DNA of 64,000 nucleotides from Candidatus Marsarchaeota G1 archaeon BE_D (GTDB taxonomy: Archaea; Thermoproteota; Thermoprotei_A; Marsarchaeales; Marsarchaeaceae). The notes beneath the pieces are model-generated. The model was given only the letters and a program-made list of their open reading frames with translations, had not been told where the DNA came from and ran no database searches. The position numbers were made by a program, and so were the translations under genes. Below are positions 1-9,571 of the stretch, one piece after another; the first letter of the stretch is position 1, and each line of letters starts with the position of its first letter. The stretch covers positions 43,698-107,697 of the forward strand of contig NEXD01000001.1 of the NCBI GenBank assembly GCA_003019595.1. The letters run 5' to 3'.

Positions 1-168
1 TAATTGAACTAATGGTGAGGAACAGGCAGGACACGCTTCTTGTCTAAGTTTAGCCCCTTCCATTAGCATTCTCGCAATTTTTTTGCTTATTTGCGATGAC
101 ATGACTAAACTTTCTAACCAAAAGTATATATTTCTATCTTATTCATAAAGAAGTGGAGGTCGGTAAGT

Positions 169-438
169 ATGACTCTCAAAATGACTAATGAGGAAAAAAT
201 TAAACAAGCTTTAATAATACTACAGCAAATATCCGATGATAATACTATTCCAAGAAATATAAGAAAGACGGCCCAAGAAGCATCGAAAATACTGCAATCA
301 AAAAATCTTACAGCGGGCGTTAGAGCTGCAAACGCCATAAGTCTTGTTGACCAGATTTCCCAAGATCCTAATATGCCTCCCCATACTAGGGTTCAGTTAT
401 GGCAAGTGGTAAGCACATTAGAAACAGTTAAAGATTAA
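169..438 (+). CDS. UPF0147 family small helical protein
   Basis: ORF of 89 aa; EEKIKQALIILQQISDDNTIPRNIRKTAQEA motif typical of UPF0147. Confidence 0.85.
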   Translation: MTLKMTNEEKIKQALIILQQISDDNTIPRNIRKTAQEASKILQSKNLTAGVRAANAISLVDQISQDPNMPPHTRVQLWQVVSTLETVKD

Positions 439-513
439 CTTATTTTTTAATATCAGAAACATAAGGTAGAAGACGTTTAACTATTCTTTTTAAGTTGTTG
501 TAGCACATTTAGC

Positions 514-1101
514 TTATTTACAATTAATACCCAATTTTTTCTTAACAACATCAAAAATTTTTTTCGCTAATACTTCACTTTTTTCTGTTGCGTCAAATAC
601 AATCATATTGTATTTGTTGGCAAGATACAAATATAGCTTTCTTACTTTGTTTAAGTACGAAAGGTTTTCAAATTTATCAAATTGTTTTAATCGGCTTAAA
701 CCTATGGCAGGGTCTATATCAAGCAAAAACACTAGGTCTGGTTTGGGTGCAAAAGAATTAATAAATTCTATGTAGCTCAGCGGGACACCACAAGCACCTT
801 GGTAAGCAAGTGAAGAATAAAAATATCTATCTAAAATGTAAATAAAATTTTTTTCTGTCAAATTAATATCCTTCAAATGTAAAGCACGGTCTGCAGCAAA
901 AAGAAGGGCGTTGGATAGTGGAAGAGAAATTGAACCTTCTCTTAATATTTTTTGTTTTATCAACGTTCCTACTGGGCCATCAGTTGGTTCACTTGAAAGT
1001 TGAACTTTTAAACCCAAACTTTTTAAATTTTCTGAAAGTAACTTTCCTTGAGTAGTTTTACCAGAACCATCGATACCTTCAAATACGATTAATGTGGCCA
1101 T
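514..1101 (-). CDS. tmk: Thymidylate kinase
   Basis: FEGIDGSGKTTQ P-loop, DRYFYSSLAYQG motif. Confidence 0.93.
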   Translation of the reverse strand: MATLIVFEGIDGSGKTTQGKLLSENLKSLGLKVQLSSEPTDGPVGTLIKQKILREGSISLPLSNALLFAADRALHLKDINLTEKNFIYILDRYFYSSLAYQGACGVPLSYIEFINSFAPKPDLVFLLDIDPAIGLSRLKQFDKFENLSYLNKVRKLYLYLANKYNMIVFDATEKSEVLAKKIFDVVKKKLGINCK

Positions 1102-1136
1102 AACAAATTTTTAACTGTAATATATATTAATGTATT

Positions 1137-2432
1137 GTGAACAAAAAATTTTATAGTGAAATTATGGACCCTATTCATGGATACATTTCATTTACTGAGA
1201 TTGAGAGAAAAATCATTGATACAGAAACTTTTCAAAGACTTCATCGTTTAAAACAGTTAGGAATGGCTTTCGTAGTTTATCCAGGAGGTATACACACTCG
1301 TTTTAGTCATTCGATTGGTGCCATGCATTTGGCAGGTTTATCTGCCCAAAAACTTATTGAAGATGGCATTTTAGGAGAGGACGCTTGGCAAATTGCCAGA
1401 CTAGGTGCGCTTCTACATGATATAGGACATGGTCCATTTTCGCACTCTTCTGAAAACACACTAAAAAAGAAAACGGGATTAACACATGAGGATATGACAA
1501 GCAAATTAATTTTAGAAACTGAAATAGGCGACAAATTGGAAGAAGAAGGTTACGATAAAAACTTGATGTCTAAATTAGCAATTGGTCAAGCAGATTATAA
1601 AGGCAGCAAAGTTATTAGTAAAATTATAGCTGGTCAAGTCGACGTTGACAAACTAGATTTTTTAAATAGAGACGCTCATTTTACTGGCGTTCCTTACGGA
1701 AAGGTCGATCACCGAAGATTAATAGAAGGGCTTCAAGTTTATTCAAATGATTTAGTAATAAACTATAACGCTTTGTATGCACTAGAACAGTTTATCATAG
1801 CGCGCTATGAAATGTTTAAAGCGGTTTATTATCATCGCACAGTAAGAGCGGCAGAAACTATGTTTGACAAAATTTTAGGCTCTTTTTCAGATGAATTAGG
1901 AATAAGTGATAAAATTTCGTCGCAAGAATACCTTGGATTAGATGATGGTTATGTTTGGAGCAAATTACGACAACTGTGCAAAACGGAATTTAAAGAAAAA
2001 GAAAAAAAGAAATCTCAGCAACTGTTTAATATGTTGCAGAAAAGAGAACTCTTAAAAAGCTGTTATGAAATTTTGCGCCATGAAACGGACCCGTCTGGAA
2101 GGATCATGGAAAATGAAAAAGTTGTTTTCGCGATTATTGAAAGCATAGCGACTGAGGCTGGGGTAGATGTCGAAGATGTTTTTATTGATTCACCAGCATT
2201 GCCAACAATACCATTGGGCACCTTTGGCGATAAAACTTTTGATGTTAAAATATTTGATGAAAAAAACAAAAAATTGTTAAGTCTAGCAAAAATTTCACCA
2301 ATTGGTGAAGCATTAACCCGTTATATGGAAGTAATAAGGGTGTACACTCTGCCTAAACACAGAGAAGCTGTTTCGTTAGCCGCGACAAAAGTTTTCAAAC
2401 GAGAATTTCTTTCTGAAAAGGTGTCGTATTAA
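1137..2432 (+). CDS. HD-domain phosphohydrolase (dNTPase/SAMHD1-like)
   Basis: DPIHGYI, TRFSHSIGAMHLAG, LLHDIGHGPFSHSSE motifs; GTG start. Confidence 0.9.
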   Translation: MNKKFYSEIMDPIHGYISFTEIERKIIDTETFQRLHRLKQLGMAFVVYPGGIHTRFSHSIGAMHLAGLSAQKLIEDGILGEDAWQIARLGALLHDIGHGPFSHSSENTLKKKTGLTHEDMTSKLILETEIGDKLEEEGYDKNLMSKLAIGQADYKGSKVISKIIAGQVDVDKLDFLNRDAHFTGVPYGKVDHRRLIEGLQVYSNDLVINYNALYALEQFIIARYEMFKAVYYHRTVRAAETMFDKILGSFSDELGISDKISSQEYLGLDDGYVWSKLRQLCKTEFKEKEKKKSQQLFNMLQKRELLKSCYEILRHETDPSGRIMENEKVVFAIIESIATEAGVDVEDVFIDSPALPTIPLGTFGDKTFDVKIFDEKNKKLLSLAKISPIGEALTRYMEVIRVYTLPKHREAVSLAATKVFKREFLSEKVSY

Positions 2433-2453
2433 GTTTTTATAAATAATAACTAC

Positions 2454-4130
2454 GTGGAACAAACGGAACAATTATTAAAAGAGGCGCTATCGACCTTTGC
2501 GTATTTTCCTACTGAAATACAAAAAAGAATTCTAGAGATAATTTTTTTGACGCAAAAACGAAAGATTTTTTCACTCATAGAAGCGGCGAATGGTTTAGGA
2601 AAAACGACTTGTATTGCCGTAGCTGCAAAAGTACTAAGCGATCATGGTATTAAGTCAGCGATCTTTTGTTCCACTTACTCACAGATTGCAAGAGTGATCT
2701 CAGAAATAAGAAAGTTAGCCGAAAAACAAAAAGTGATTACAATAGGTAGTAGAAGCGCATTTTGTTGTGCTGATGGTATTAGCCAACCAAAAGCGATATG
2801 CACAATCAGCAAACTAAGGGGAACTTGTGTTTTTGGAAAACCAACGATGGATCATTCAAAATGGCTTCTTACCAAAGAAGAAGCAATAGAATACTACGCC
2901 TCAAAAGGAGTTTGCGCATACGAAGCTAGTTGGAAAAGTATTAAAGAAGCAGATATTATCGTTTGCCCCCAAGCTTATCTATTATATGAAGAACCTTGGT
3001 TCAAAATTTCTCAATATTTACCACGAAGTTTTGTGTTTGTCGATGAGTGTCATAATTTGATTAACAAAGGTGTAAATTGTTTTTCTTTTGAATTAAGATT
3101 TACTTCAAAAGTTGGTATCGTCTTTGAAAGAATTTTAAGAAGTAAAAGAATTTGGTCAAAAAAAGCATTACTAGAAAAGTTCACGAAAATTTGTGACCCC
3201 TTTTCAGCGTTTGAGAAAGAGGCAGAAGAACAAATAATTATGAAAAATGTAAAGTATTTAAACGCTCTTGTTGAAGACTACGAAAAAATAAAGTTGCTAT
3301 CAAATGAATTTTATGAAAAATTATATATAAGAAATAACATTTGTGAAGGTTTTGTTGGAATACCTGAAGATAAACTTTCAGATAGATTCGTTTTCTTTGA
3401 ATCGGGAATATTCGTATCTGCAACACCAGGTTCTCTAGAAGCATACGAAGTAATCGTGAGAAATCGCCCCCTTTTTGTAGAAATTTTGCCAAGTCCTTAT
3501 ACAAAAAAAGATCTTAGCGTTCTATTAATCGATGATTTCACAACTCGATATATAGAAAGAAAGGATAAAGACTATTACGAAGTTGCTAATAGAGTTGAGA
3601 AGATTTTTGCAGCATCGCCAGGAAGAAATATAGCAGTATATTTTCCTTCATACGAGTATCTATATAAGACTCTTGATGAGCTTTTGATGATTGATCCTTA
3701 TTGGCGCTTAACTAATGATCAAACTACCTACATTCTTCTAAAAGATCAAGTAAGACTAATTTTTGACGTGCAAGGAGGTAAAAGCGCTGAAGGGCACGAA
3801 TATACAGGAGGTGTGGATATAGTATTGGTTGTGGGTTTGGGTTTACCCTTTCCTAAGCCTTTCTTAACAAAACGCGTAAATAAATACAGACGATTTTACC
3901 ACAAAAATAGCGAGATACCAGCTTATATAAGTTGGAGCGTTCAAAAAGCTGTCCAGGCAGTAGGTAGGTCTGTCCGCGGACCAAATGACAGAGGAATTGG
4001 CTTACTTATGGATAAAAGATTTTGTAGAAGAGATGTCATTCAAACCATGCCAAAGTGGTTTAGAAAATGTATTGTGAAAAGAGTTGATTTTAATAATGCT
4101 TTAGAATATGTTAGAAGGTTTTGGTTATAA
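2454..4130 (+). CDS. XPD/Rad3-like superfamily 2 helicase with Fe-S cysteines
   Basis: EAANGLGKT Walker A, VDECHN box, four spaced Cys between motifs I and II, VSATPGS, QAVGRSVR motif VI. Confidence 0.85.
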   Translation: MEQTEQLLKEALSTFAYFPTEIQKRILEIIFLTQKRKIFSLIEAANGLGKTTCIAVAAKVLSDHGIKSAIFCSTYSQIARVISEIRKLAEKQKVITIGSRSAFCCADGISQPKAICTISKLRGTCVFGKPTMDHSKWLLTKEEAIEYYASKGVCAYEASWKSIKEADIIVCPQAYLLYEEPWFKISQYLPRSFVFVDECHNLINKGVNCFSFELRFTSKVGIVFERILRSKRIWSKKALLEKFTKICDPFSAFEKEAEEQIIMKNVKYLNALVEDYEKIKLLSNEFYEKLYIRNNICEGFVGIPEDKLSDRFVFFESGIFVSATPGSLEAYEVIVRNRPLFVEILPSPYTKKDLSVLLIDDFTTRYIERKDKDYYEVANRVEKIFAASPGRNIAVYFPSYEYLYKTLDELLMIDPYWRLTNDQTTYILLKDQVRLIFDVQGGKSAEGHEYTGGVDIVLVVGLGLPFPKPFLTKRVNKYRRFYHKNSEIPAYISWSVQKAVQAVGRSVRGPNDRGIGLLMDKRFCRRDVIQTMPKWFRKCIVKRVDFNNALEYVRRFWL

Positions 4131-4798
4131 TGCAAGATTTTAACATGCTTGACCCATTTAGGCAATTGCACTTTGGATCAATAGATTCAGGGAAAATTTG
4201 TCTTGTTTATGGTAGTAAATCTTCAGGAAAAACTCTTTTTGCGTTATTAGCATCTTTACTCTTTTCTCTAAAGGGTCAAAGAGTATTGTTTTTATCAGGA
4301 ACTAGACAAATACCTATTTTCAAGTTTTTCCAATTAGTAAAAGCGTACCGCATAAAATTCGAAAACTTATGTAACATTTTTTTTATTAGATTTGCTTCAG
4401 ACACAAACGAAGCGCAAGTATTGCGTTTTGTAAAAGAAATGAAACCGAGCCTTTTGGTGTACGATAATTTTACAGATTTGTATATAAACTTTCTTTCAAA
4501 ATATCCAAAATTGGCAATTCATTATAGGCGCATGCTTATAAATTTTCTTGCTGAAATAAGGCATCTAATCTTTTATGAAGATATTTCAGTTATACTTACA
4601 CTTGGTGTTTCAGAGAATTATAGCAAAAAATCAATTGGTTATAATCCATTTAATTATTTTTCCGACTATCAACTATTATTAACTCGTTTAAGTCAGAAGA
4701 AACACCTCTATTTGGCTCGTCTTCCAGTAATGGAAAAAGAAGAGAGACGCTTTTATGTAATAAATGAAAAAGGTTTTAAGGTGAAAAGAGCTGAATGA
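4121..4798 (+). CDS. RecA/KaiC-superfamily ATPase (RadB-like)
   Basis: VYGSKSSGKTLFALL Walker A; SLLVYDNFTDL Walker B-like. Confidence 0.6.
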   Translation: MVIMQDFNMLDPFRQLHFGSIDSGKICLVYGSKSSGKTLFALLASLLFSLKGQRVLFLSGTRQIPIFKFFQLVKAYRIKFENLCNIFFIRFASDTNEAQVLRFVKEMKPSLLVYDNFTDLYINFLSKYPKLAIHYRRMLINFLAEIRHLIFYEDISVILTLGVSENYSKKSIGYNPFNYFSDYQLLLTRLSQKKHLYLARLPVMEKEERRFYVINEKGFKVKRAE

Positions 4799-5342
4799 AC
4801 TTGTTGTTATCGTTTTTACGCTTTACTATTTACTTCCTGCAATGGTGGCTAATGCGACTCCTGTTCTTATAAAAAAAGGACACCCTCTAGACTCAGGTAA
4901 AACTTTATCAGATGGCTTTAGATTATTCGGAGATGGAAAGACATTCGAGGGGTTTTTTGCAGGAAGCACGGCGGGTATTATCATTAGTGTACTTGAAGCT
5001 TTTTTGGCAACTAAAAGAATTGAAACATTAGTAATTGATAGTAGTCTGTCTATAGGTGCTTTGCTCGGCGATCTAGCTGGTGCTTTTATAAAAAGACGCT
5101 TGGGTTTCCCAAGGGGATCTCCAGCTCCTCTTTTAGATCAACTTGACTTTGTCTTGGGAGGGTATTTCTTGTCGAGTCTCATTAGTGTATTTTTGAATGG
5201 TAATTTTGAGGTTTTTGGCGATTTATTACCAGCTAGCTTGCAATTACAAATTGTGACTACATCTTTGTATATTATTCCAATTATTCATTTGTTAACGAAT
5301 AGAATAGCGTATCGGCTTAAATTAAAAGGTTTCCCTTGGTAA
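4791..5342 (+). CDS. carS: CDP-archaeol synthase (CarS); probable CTG start at 4791, track start is 4842
   Basis: PAMVANATPVL...DSGKTLSDGFRLFGDGKTFEGFFAG signature. Frame is open upstream and encodes the first TM helix (NELVVIVFTLYYLLPAM). Confidence 0.85.
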   Translation: MNELVVIVFTLYYLLPAMVANATPVLIKKGHPLDSGKTLSDGFRLFGDGKTFEGFFAGSTAGIIISVLEAFLATKRIETLVIDSSLSIGALLGDLAGAFIKRRLGFPRGSPAPLLDQLDFVLGGYFLSSLISVFLNGNFEVFGDLLPASLQLQIVTTSLYIIPIIHLLTNRIAYRLKLKGFPW

Positions 5343-5825
5343 AATTGAATTTTCAGATAAACGTTTAAATAATTTATCATTTTTATAGTGAAGATTAATA
5401 ACAACTTTTCCTTTTCTTTTCTTAAAATTGTCTCTCCAATCAGAATGAAAAATTCCTACGGCAATAGTTTGCTTTTCGGGTGATTTGACTAAAACCGAAT
5501 TTATCACACCTTCTTTTAGAAACGTTATACCAGGCGCCATTACATCTGCGCCATTCAAGATTTTTTCAACTGCTCCTTTATCAACTTCAATAATTGAGCA
5601 TAAACTTTCGTATTTCGATGCAACTGTTAGAAAGGGAACTACATTATTTGAAACTCTGACTATTATTGGAATTTTCTTGTCTAATAACAACACTGAAACT
5701 TCTTTGTCTATTTTAGCAATCCACAATGTATTACTTTTTTTATTAAAATTAAGTGGTTCTAAATAAACATTTAATCCTTCTATTTCACGCTTACTTGCTT
5801 GATGCAGTATGAGATTCAATTTCAA
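5322..5825 (-). CDS. PUA-domain protein (MCT-1-like)
   Basis: VDKGAVEKILNGADVMAPGI PUA motif near the C-terminus. Confidence 0.7.
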   Translation of the reverse strand: MKLNLILHQASKREIEGLNVYLEPLNFNKKSNTLWIAKIDKEVSVLLLDKKIPIIVRVSNNVVPFLTVASKYESLCSIIEVDKGAVEKILNGADVMAPGITFLKEGVINSVLVKSPEKQTIAVGIFHSDWRDNFKKRKGKVVINLHYKNDKLFKRLSENSILPRETF

Positions 5826-5985
5826 ATAAATTTTACTTGGTCATATAATTGTCTTACTGATTTCTTAAACATTCAATATTGTGTACTTAAATGATGGGTT
5901 TTTTGACTTTCGCTAGTTCAAATTGTCGATTTATTCTTAAGACGTTTATCTGAAACCTTAAATTCTTTTTCAAAAATTCTAAAAT

Positions 5986-6555
5986 ATGCTAAATAGGTTT
6001 AAGCATGCATTTAACGCTCTGTTAACAAAAACTGTAAGCGTTTTCGCGAGGCTCGGTCTTACACCCAATTCTTTAACGATTATTGGATTTTTGCTTGCGC
6101 TTGTTTCTGCCTTTTTAATATTTCAAAAGCTGTATTATTTAGCAGCAATAATTTTCCTATTTAGCGCCCTTTTTGACGCGCTAGACGGCGCATTGGCACG
6201 ATTAACAAACAGAGTTTCGAGATTTGGAGGAGTTTTGGACTCTGTTATAGATCGTTACGTTGATTCTATTCTTATTCTTTCAATTTGGTGGAACACTCAT
6301 GTGCCGTTTTTAATTGCCTCACTGGCTTTAGTTGGTTCTTTGCTTACTAGTTATACAAGGGCTAGATTAGAATTGGAACAAATAGGTTCTTTAGCTAGCA
6401 TTGGAATAGTTGAAAGACCTGAGCGAATTTTATTGCTTTTTATCGCGCTTTTATTTATTAGTTATGCAACATATATTTTTTTCATCTTAGCGATACTTTC
6501 GAACATTACAGTAATTCAAAGACTTAACTATGGACGAAAAAAACTTTCAAAGTAA
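5986..6555 (+). CDS. CDP-alcohol phosphatidyltransferase (archaetidylinositol phosphate synthase-like)
   Basis: DALDGALARLTNRVSRFGGVLDSVIDRYVD motif (DGxxAR..G...D...D). Confidence 0.9.
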   Translation: MLNRFKHAFNALLTKTVSVFARLGLTPNSLTIIGFLLALVSAFLIFQKLYYLAAIIFLFSALFDALDGALARLTNRVSRFGGVLDSVIDRYVDSILILSIWWNTHVPFLIASLALVGSLLTSYTRARLELEQIGSLASIGIVERPERILLLFIALLFISYATYIFFILAILSNITVIQRLNYGRKKLSK

Positions 6556-6560
6556 CTAAT

Positions 6561-6842
6561 CTAATAAAATTCTTTTTTTCTTTCTTCTTTAGCTCTTTGG
6601 CTGCGAAGACCCATATATACGGCACATTTCACACAATAACTTTTTGTAACAACCGATTTAAGGATTATAGTTCCCTTTTTAGCAAGTTCTTTTGCAAGTT
6701 GAGGATCGACAGGGCTAACTGTTTTGGTAACTCGAATTGCCTTGTCTCTTGGCACCCATGCACCACAGCTGTCGCATTGTATTAATTCAGCATGTCCCTT
6801 AGCTCCCTTTGCTCTACCACGATTTCTCCTTTTTTTAGGCAA
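6561..6842 (-). CDS. rps26e: Ribosomal protein eS26
   Basis: MPKKRRNRGRAKGAKGHAELIQCDSCGAWVPRDKAI; zinc-ribbon cysteines. Confidence 0.93.
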   Translation of the reverse strand: MPKKRRNRGRAKGAKGHAELIQCDSCGAWVPRDKAIRVTKTVSPVDPQLAKELAKKGTIILKSVVTKSYCVKCAVYMGLRSQRAKEERKKEFY

Positions 6843-7317
6843 TTCAATCCCATATTTTAAACTTGGGGGGAATAATAAGTGTGGTGATATAGTGAACTGC
6901 TACGTTGGGCATCAAAAACCTGCAATCAAGCATAAGACTTCATCATCACACCATCGACTTTTTGAAATAAAGAAAAATGCAACTCCTGAAGTACAAACGA
7001 TGACAAATATCACTGGGTATTTCTAAACTTACACTGTTAAAGGCGAATCGCAACAACTAATAAAATTTTCTTTACAATTTTTCTGCACGATTTTGGATTT
7101 TCTAGAATCTATATAACATTATTGAGAAAACCGCGGTGATTACCTCAATTGTTTTAATCCATGTTCGTATTTATTTCATTTTATATGGTTTTGAATCCTT
7201 TATAAAAAGCTGAAATTTTTATTGGCCTTAGAATAAAAGGCATGTAGCACACATCCGAATTTAGCAGGATTTAAATAAGTGTTTACTTCCTATTGGCAAC
7301 GCATAGGGTGTTAAAAA

Positions 7318-7458
7318 ATGAGTGAAGAGGAAGAGGAAATAGAAGAGGAAGAATTTGAGGAAGAAGATTTTGAGGAAGACCTTGATGTAGAAGATGAGTT
7401 TTTAGAGGAAGATCTTGAAGAATTTCCAGAGGAAGAGGAAATAGAAGAGGAAGAGTAG
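7318..7458 (+). CDS. Hyper-acidic 46-aa microprotein (uncharacterised)
   Basis: Not in ORF track. ATG...TAG reads MSEEEEEIEEEEFEEEDFEEDLDVEDEFLEEDLEEFPEEEEIEEEE; sits 42 nt upstream of the TFS-like ORF. Confidence 0.55.
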   Translation: MSEEEEEIEEEEFEEEDFEEDLDVEDEFLEEDLEEFPEEEEIEEEE

Positions 7459-7500
7459 GTCTTTTATTCATGATGAAATATTTTATTAGGTAGATTTATT

Positions 7501-7758
7501 GTGCAATATTGCCCTAAATGTGGTGGAGTAATGATACGCAAACGAGAAAAGAAAAAATTAGTACTCGAATGTGTAAAATGTGGTGCCACAGCGCCGTATA
7601 CTTCTAGTAAAATAGAAGAAAAAGTCACTCCTGTAAAAAAATCTATTGACGTGGTCATCGAAACACAAGAAGAAGACGAAAAGCTTCAACAAGAATTACG
7701 TGAGGCTTTTTTAGAATCGTATGACATGGTTTCAGAAGAGGAAGAAGGAGAAGAATAA
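7501..7758 (+). CDS. TFS/RpoM-like protein with only the N-terminal zinc ribbon and an acidic tail
   Basis: MQYCPKCGGVMIRKREKKKLVLECVKCGA; lacks the C-terminal TFIIS ribbon; ends EEEEGEE; GTG start. Confidence 0.7.
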   Translation: MQYCPKCGGVMIRKREKKKLVLECVKCGATAPYTSSKIEEKVTPVKKSIDVVIETQEEDEKLQQELREAFLESYDMVSEEEEGEE

Positions 7759-7774
7759 TTGGTGACATACAAAG

Positions 7775-9571
7775 TTGCGTATAGCTGCGGTAGAACAAGA
7801 CCAATGCAGGCCAGAAAAATGTGATACACTTTGTATTAGAGTTTGCCCTGTTGAAAGGACAAAACCAGAAACAATTATAATCGATAATGTAACAAAAAAA
7901 GCTAAGATAGATGAAAACCTCTGTATAGGATGCGGAATTTGTGTAAATAAATGTCCATTTTCGGCTATTTCAATTGTAAACGTTCCTGATGCATGGTCTA
8001 AGGTGGTTGTACATAAATATCATTCTAGTGGCTTTTCTCTTTTCTGGTTACCTATTCCAAAGAAAGGCGCCGTATTAGGTTTAATAGGGCGTAATGGTGC
8101 AGGGAAAACGACTGCGATAAAAATACTCTCTGGAGAAATTGTACCTAATTTGGGATTTAACGAAAGCGAAAGAAAAAAAGTAATAGAATTCTTTAGAGGA
8201 AAAGAGTTGCAAAAATATTTTTCTGATCTCTATCAATCAAGAATCAAAATAGCTGTAAAGCCCCAGTATTTAGATCATTTAAGAAAAGATGTGCCGCTTT
8301 CCGAATATTTGAAAAATTATAGACAAGAACTTTTGGCAGAGTTTAATCTAAACCATTTATTAACTAGAAAAATGAAAGAACTTAGTGGGGGAGAGTTGCA
8401 GAAAGCTTCAATAGTTCACACAATTTCACAACAAGCAGACGCATATTTTTTTGATGAGCCGGCCAGTTTTCTTGATGTAAAAGAACGCTTAAGCATGGCA
8501 AAAGCGATACGAAAACTTGCAGAAGAAAACAAATATGTGGTGGTGGTTGAACACGATTTAATAGTACTAGACTATCTTGCAGATTATGTAACGATCGTGT
8601 ATGGTGAACCAGGAGCTTATGGATATTTTTCTAATCCATATAGTACAAGAAACGGAATAAATTATTTGTTACAAGGTTATTTACCTGATGTAAATATGAA
8701 ATTTAGGAGTTATCAAATTCTCTTTACAAAAAGAAGTTCTGATGAGTTTATTGCCAAAATAGAAGAGTATAAATGGCCAAATTTAGAGACGAAATACACA
8801 AATGGTTTTAAACTAAAAATTACTGAAGGATCTGTGAGTAAAGGAACAATTGTAGGTATAATAGGAGAAAACGGTATTGGTAAAACAACATTTGTAAAAA
8901 CGTTATATGAATACTTCTCAAAAGCTTACTTAAAAGGTAGATCGCTAATATTAAGTTACAAACCCCAAACATTAAGCCCAAAATTTGATGGTTCTGTTGA
9001 AGAATTATTTAAAAAGATGTCTGCTCATGCATTACAAGACGAACAGTTCTTAACTGAAGTGTATGAACCACTACAGATCCAGAAGCTTTCACAAAAACAA
9101 ATAAAAGAATTAAGTGGGGGAGAACTCCAGCGCGTTGCAATAGCTTTTACCCTTTCAGTAAAAGCAGATATATACTTGTTAGACGAGCCAAGCGCTTATC
9201 TTGATGTCGAACAAAGGCTAGTTACAGCAAAGGCCATTCGTCGAACTATTGAAAACAAAGGCGCTATAGCGTTCGTTATAGATCACGATTTGGCATTAAT
9301 CGATTATATAGCAGACAATCTTATTTTGATTAAAGGCAAACCTGGTCTTTTAGGAGAAACCACCCAACCTTTAAGTTTACGAAGCGCTTTAAACTCTTTT
9401 CTTAAAGATCTTAATATCACTTTTAGAAGAGATAAAGACACTGGTAGACCGCGTGTAAATAAAGAAGGTAGCTATCTAGATAGGTATCAAAAGGAAATTG
9501 GAGAATATTATTATGAATCGTCAATAGAAGAAAGTTCAGAAGAATCCATCAAGCAAGGAATTCAAAGCTAA
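7775..9571 (+). CDS. ABCE1/Rli1 ribosome-recycling ATPase
   Basis: N-terminal 4Fe-4S ferredoxin motifs, two ABC cassettes (GRNGAGKTT, GENGIGKTT; two LSGGELQ signatures); TTG start. Confidence 0.96.
   Translation: MRIAAVEQDQCRPEKCDTLCIRVCPVERTKPETIIIDNVTKKAKIDENLCIGCGICVNKCPFSAISIVNVPDAWSKVVVHKYHSSGFSLFWLPIPKKGAVLGLIGRNGAGKTTAIKILSGEIVPNLGFNESERKKVIEFFRGKELQKYFSDLYQSRIKIAVKPQYLDHLRKDVPLSEYLKNYRQELLAEFNLNHLLTRKMKELSGGELQKASIVHTISQQADAYFFDEPASFLDVKERLSMAKAIRKLAEENKYVVVVEHDLIVLDYLADYVTIVYGEPGAYGYFSNPYSTRNGINYLLQGYLPDVNMKFRSYQILFTKRSSDEFIAKIEEYKWPNLETKYTNGFKLKITEGSVSKGTIVGIIGENGIGKTTFVKTLYEYFSKAYLKGRSLILSYKPQTLSPKFDGSVEELFKKMSAHALQDEQFLTEVYEPLQIQKLSQKQIKELSGGELQRVAIAFTLSVKADIYLLDEPSAYLDVEQRLVTAKAIRRTIENKGAIAFVIDHDLALIDYIADNLILIKGKPGLLGETTQPLSLRSALNSFLKDLNITFRRDKDTGRPRVNKEGSYLDRYQKEIGEYYYESSIEESSEESIKQGIQS

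Noticed and set aside
4795-4850. -1 frameshift at the T5 run as explanation of the CarS N-terminus
   Set aside because: Possible, but G-TTT-TTA is a poor slippery site, and the open CarS frame with CTG explains the first helix without any shift; kept only as an alternative.
7283-7471. Minus-strand ORF of 62 aa (Leu/Pro-rich)
   Set aside because: Antisense shadow of the Glu/Asp-rich plus-strand microprotein; composition explained by the GAA/GAG repeats.
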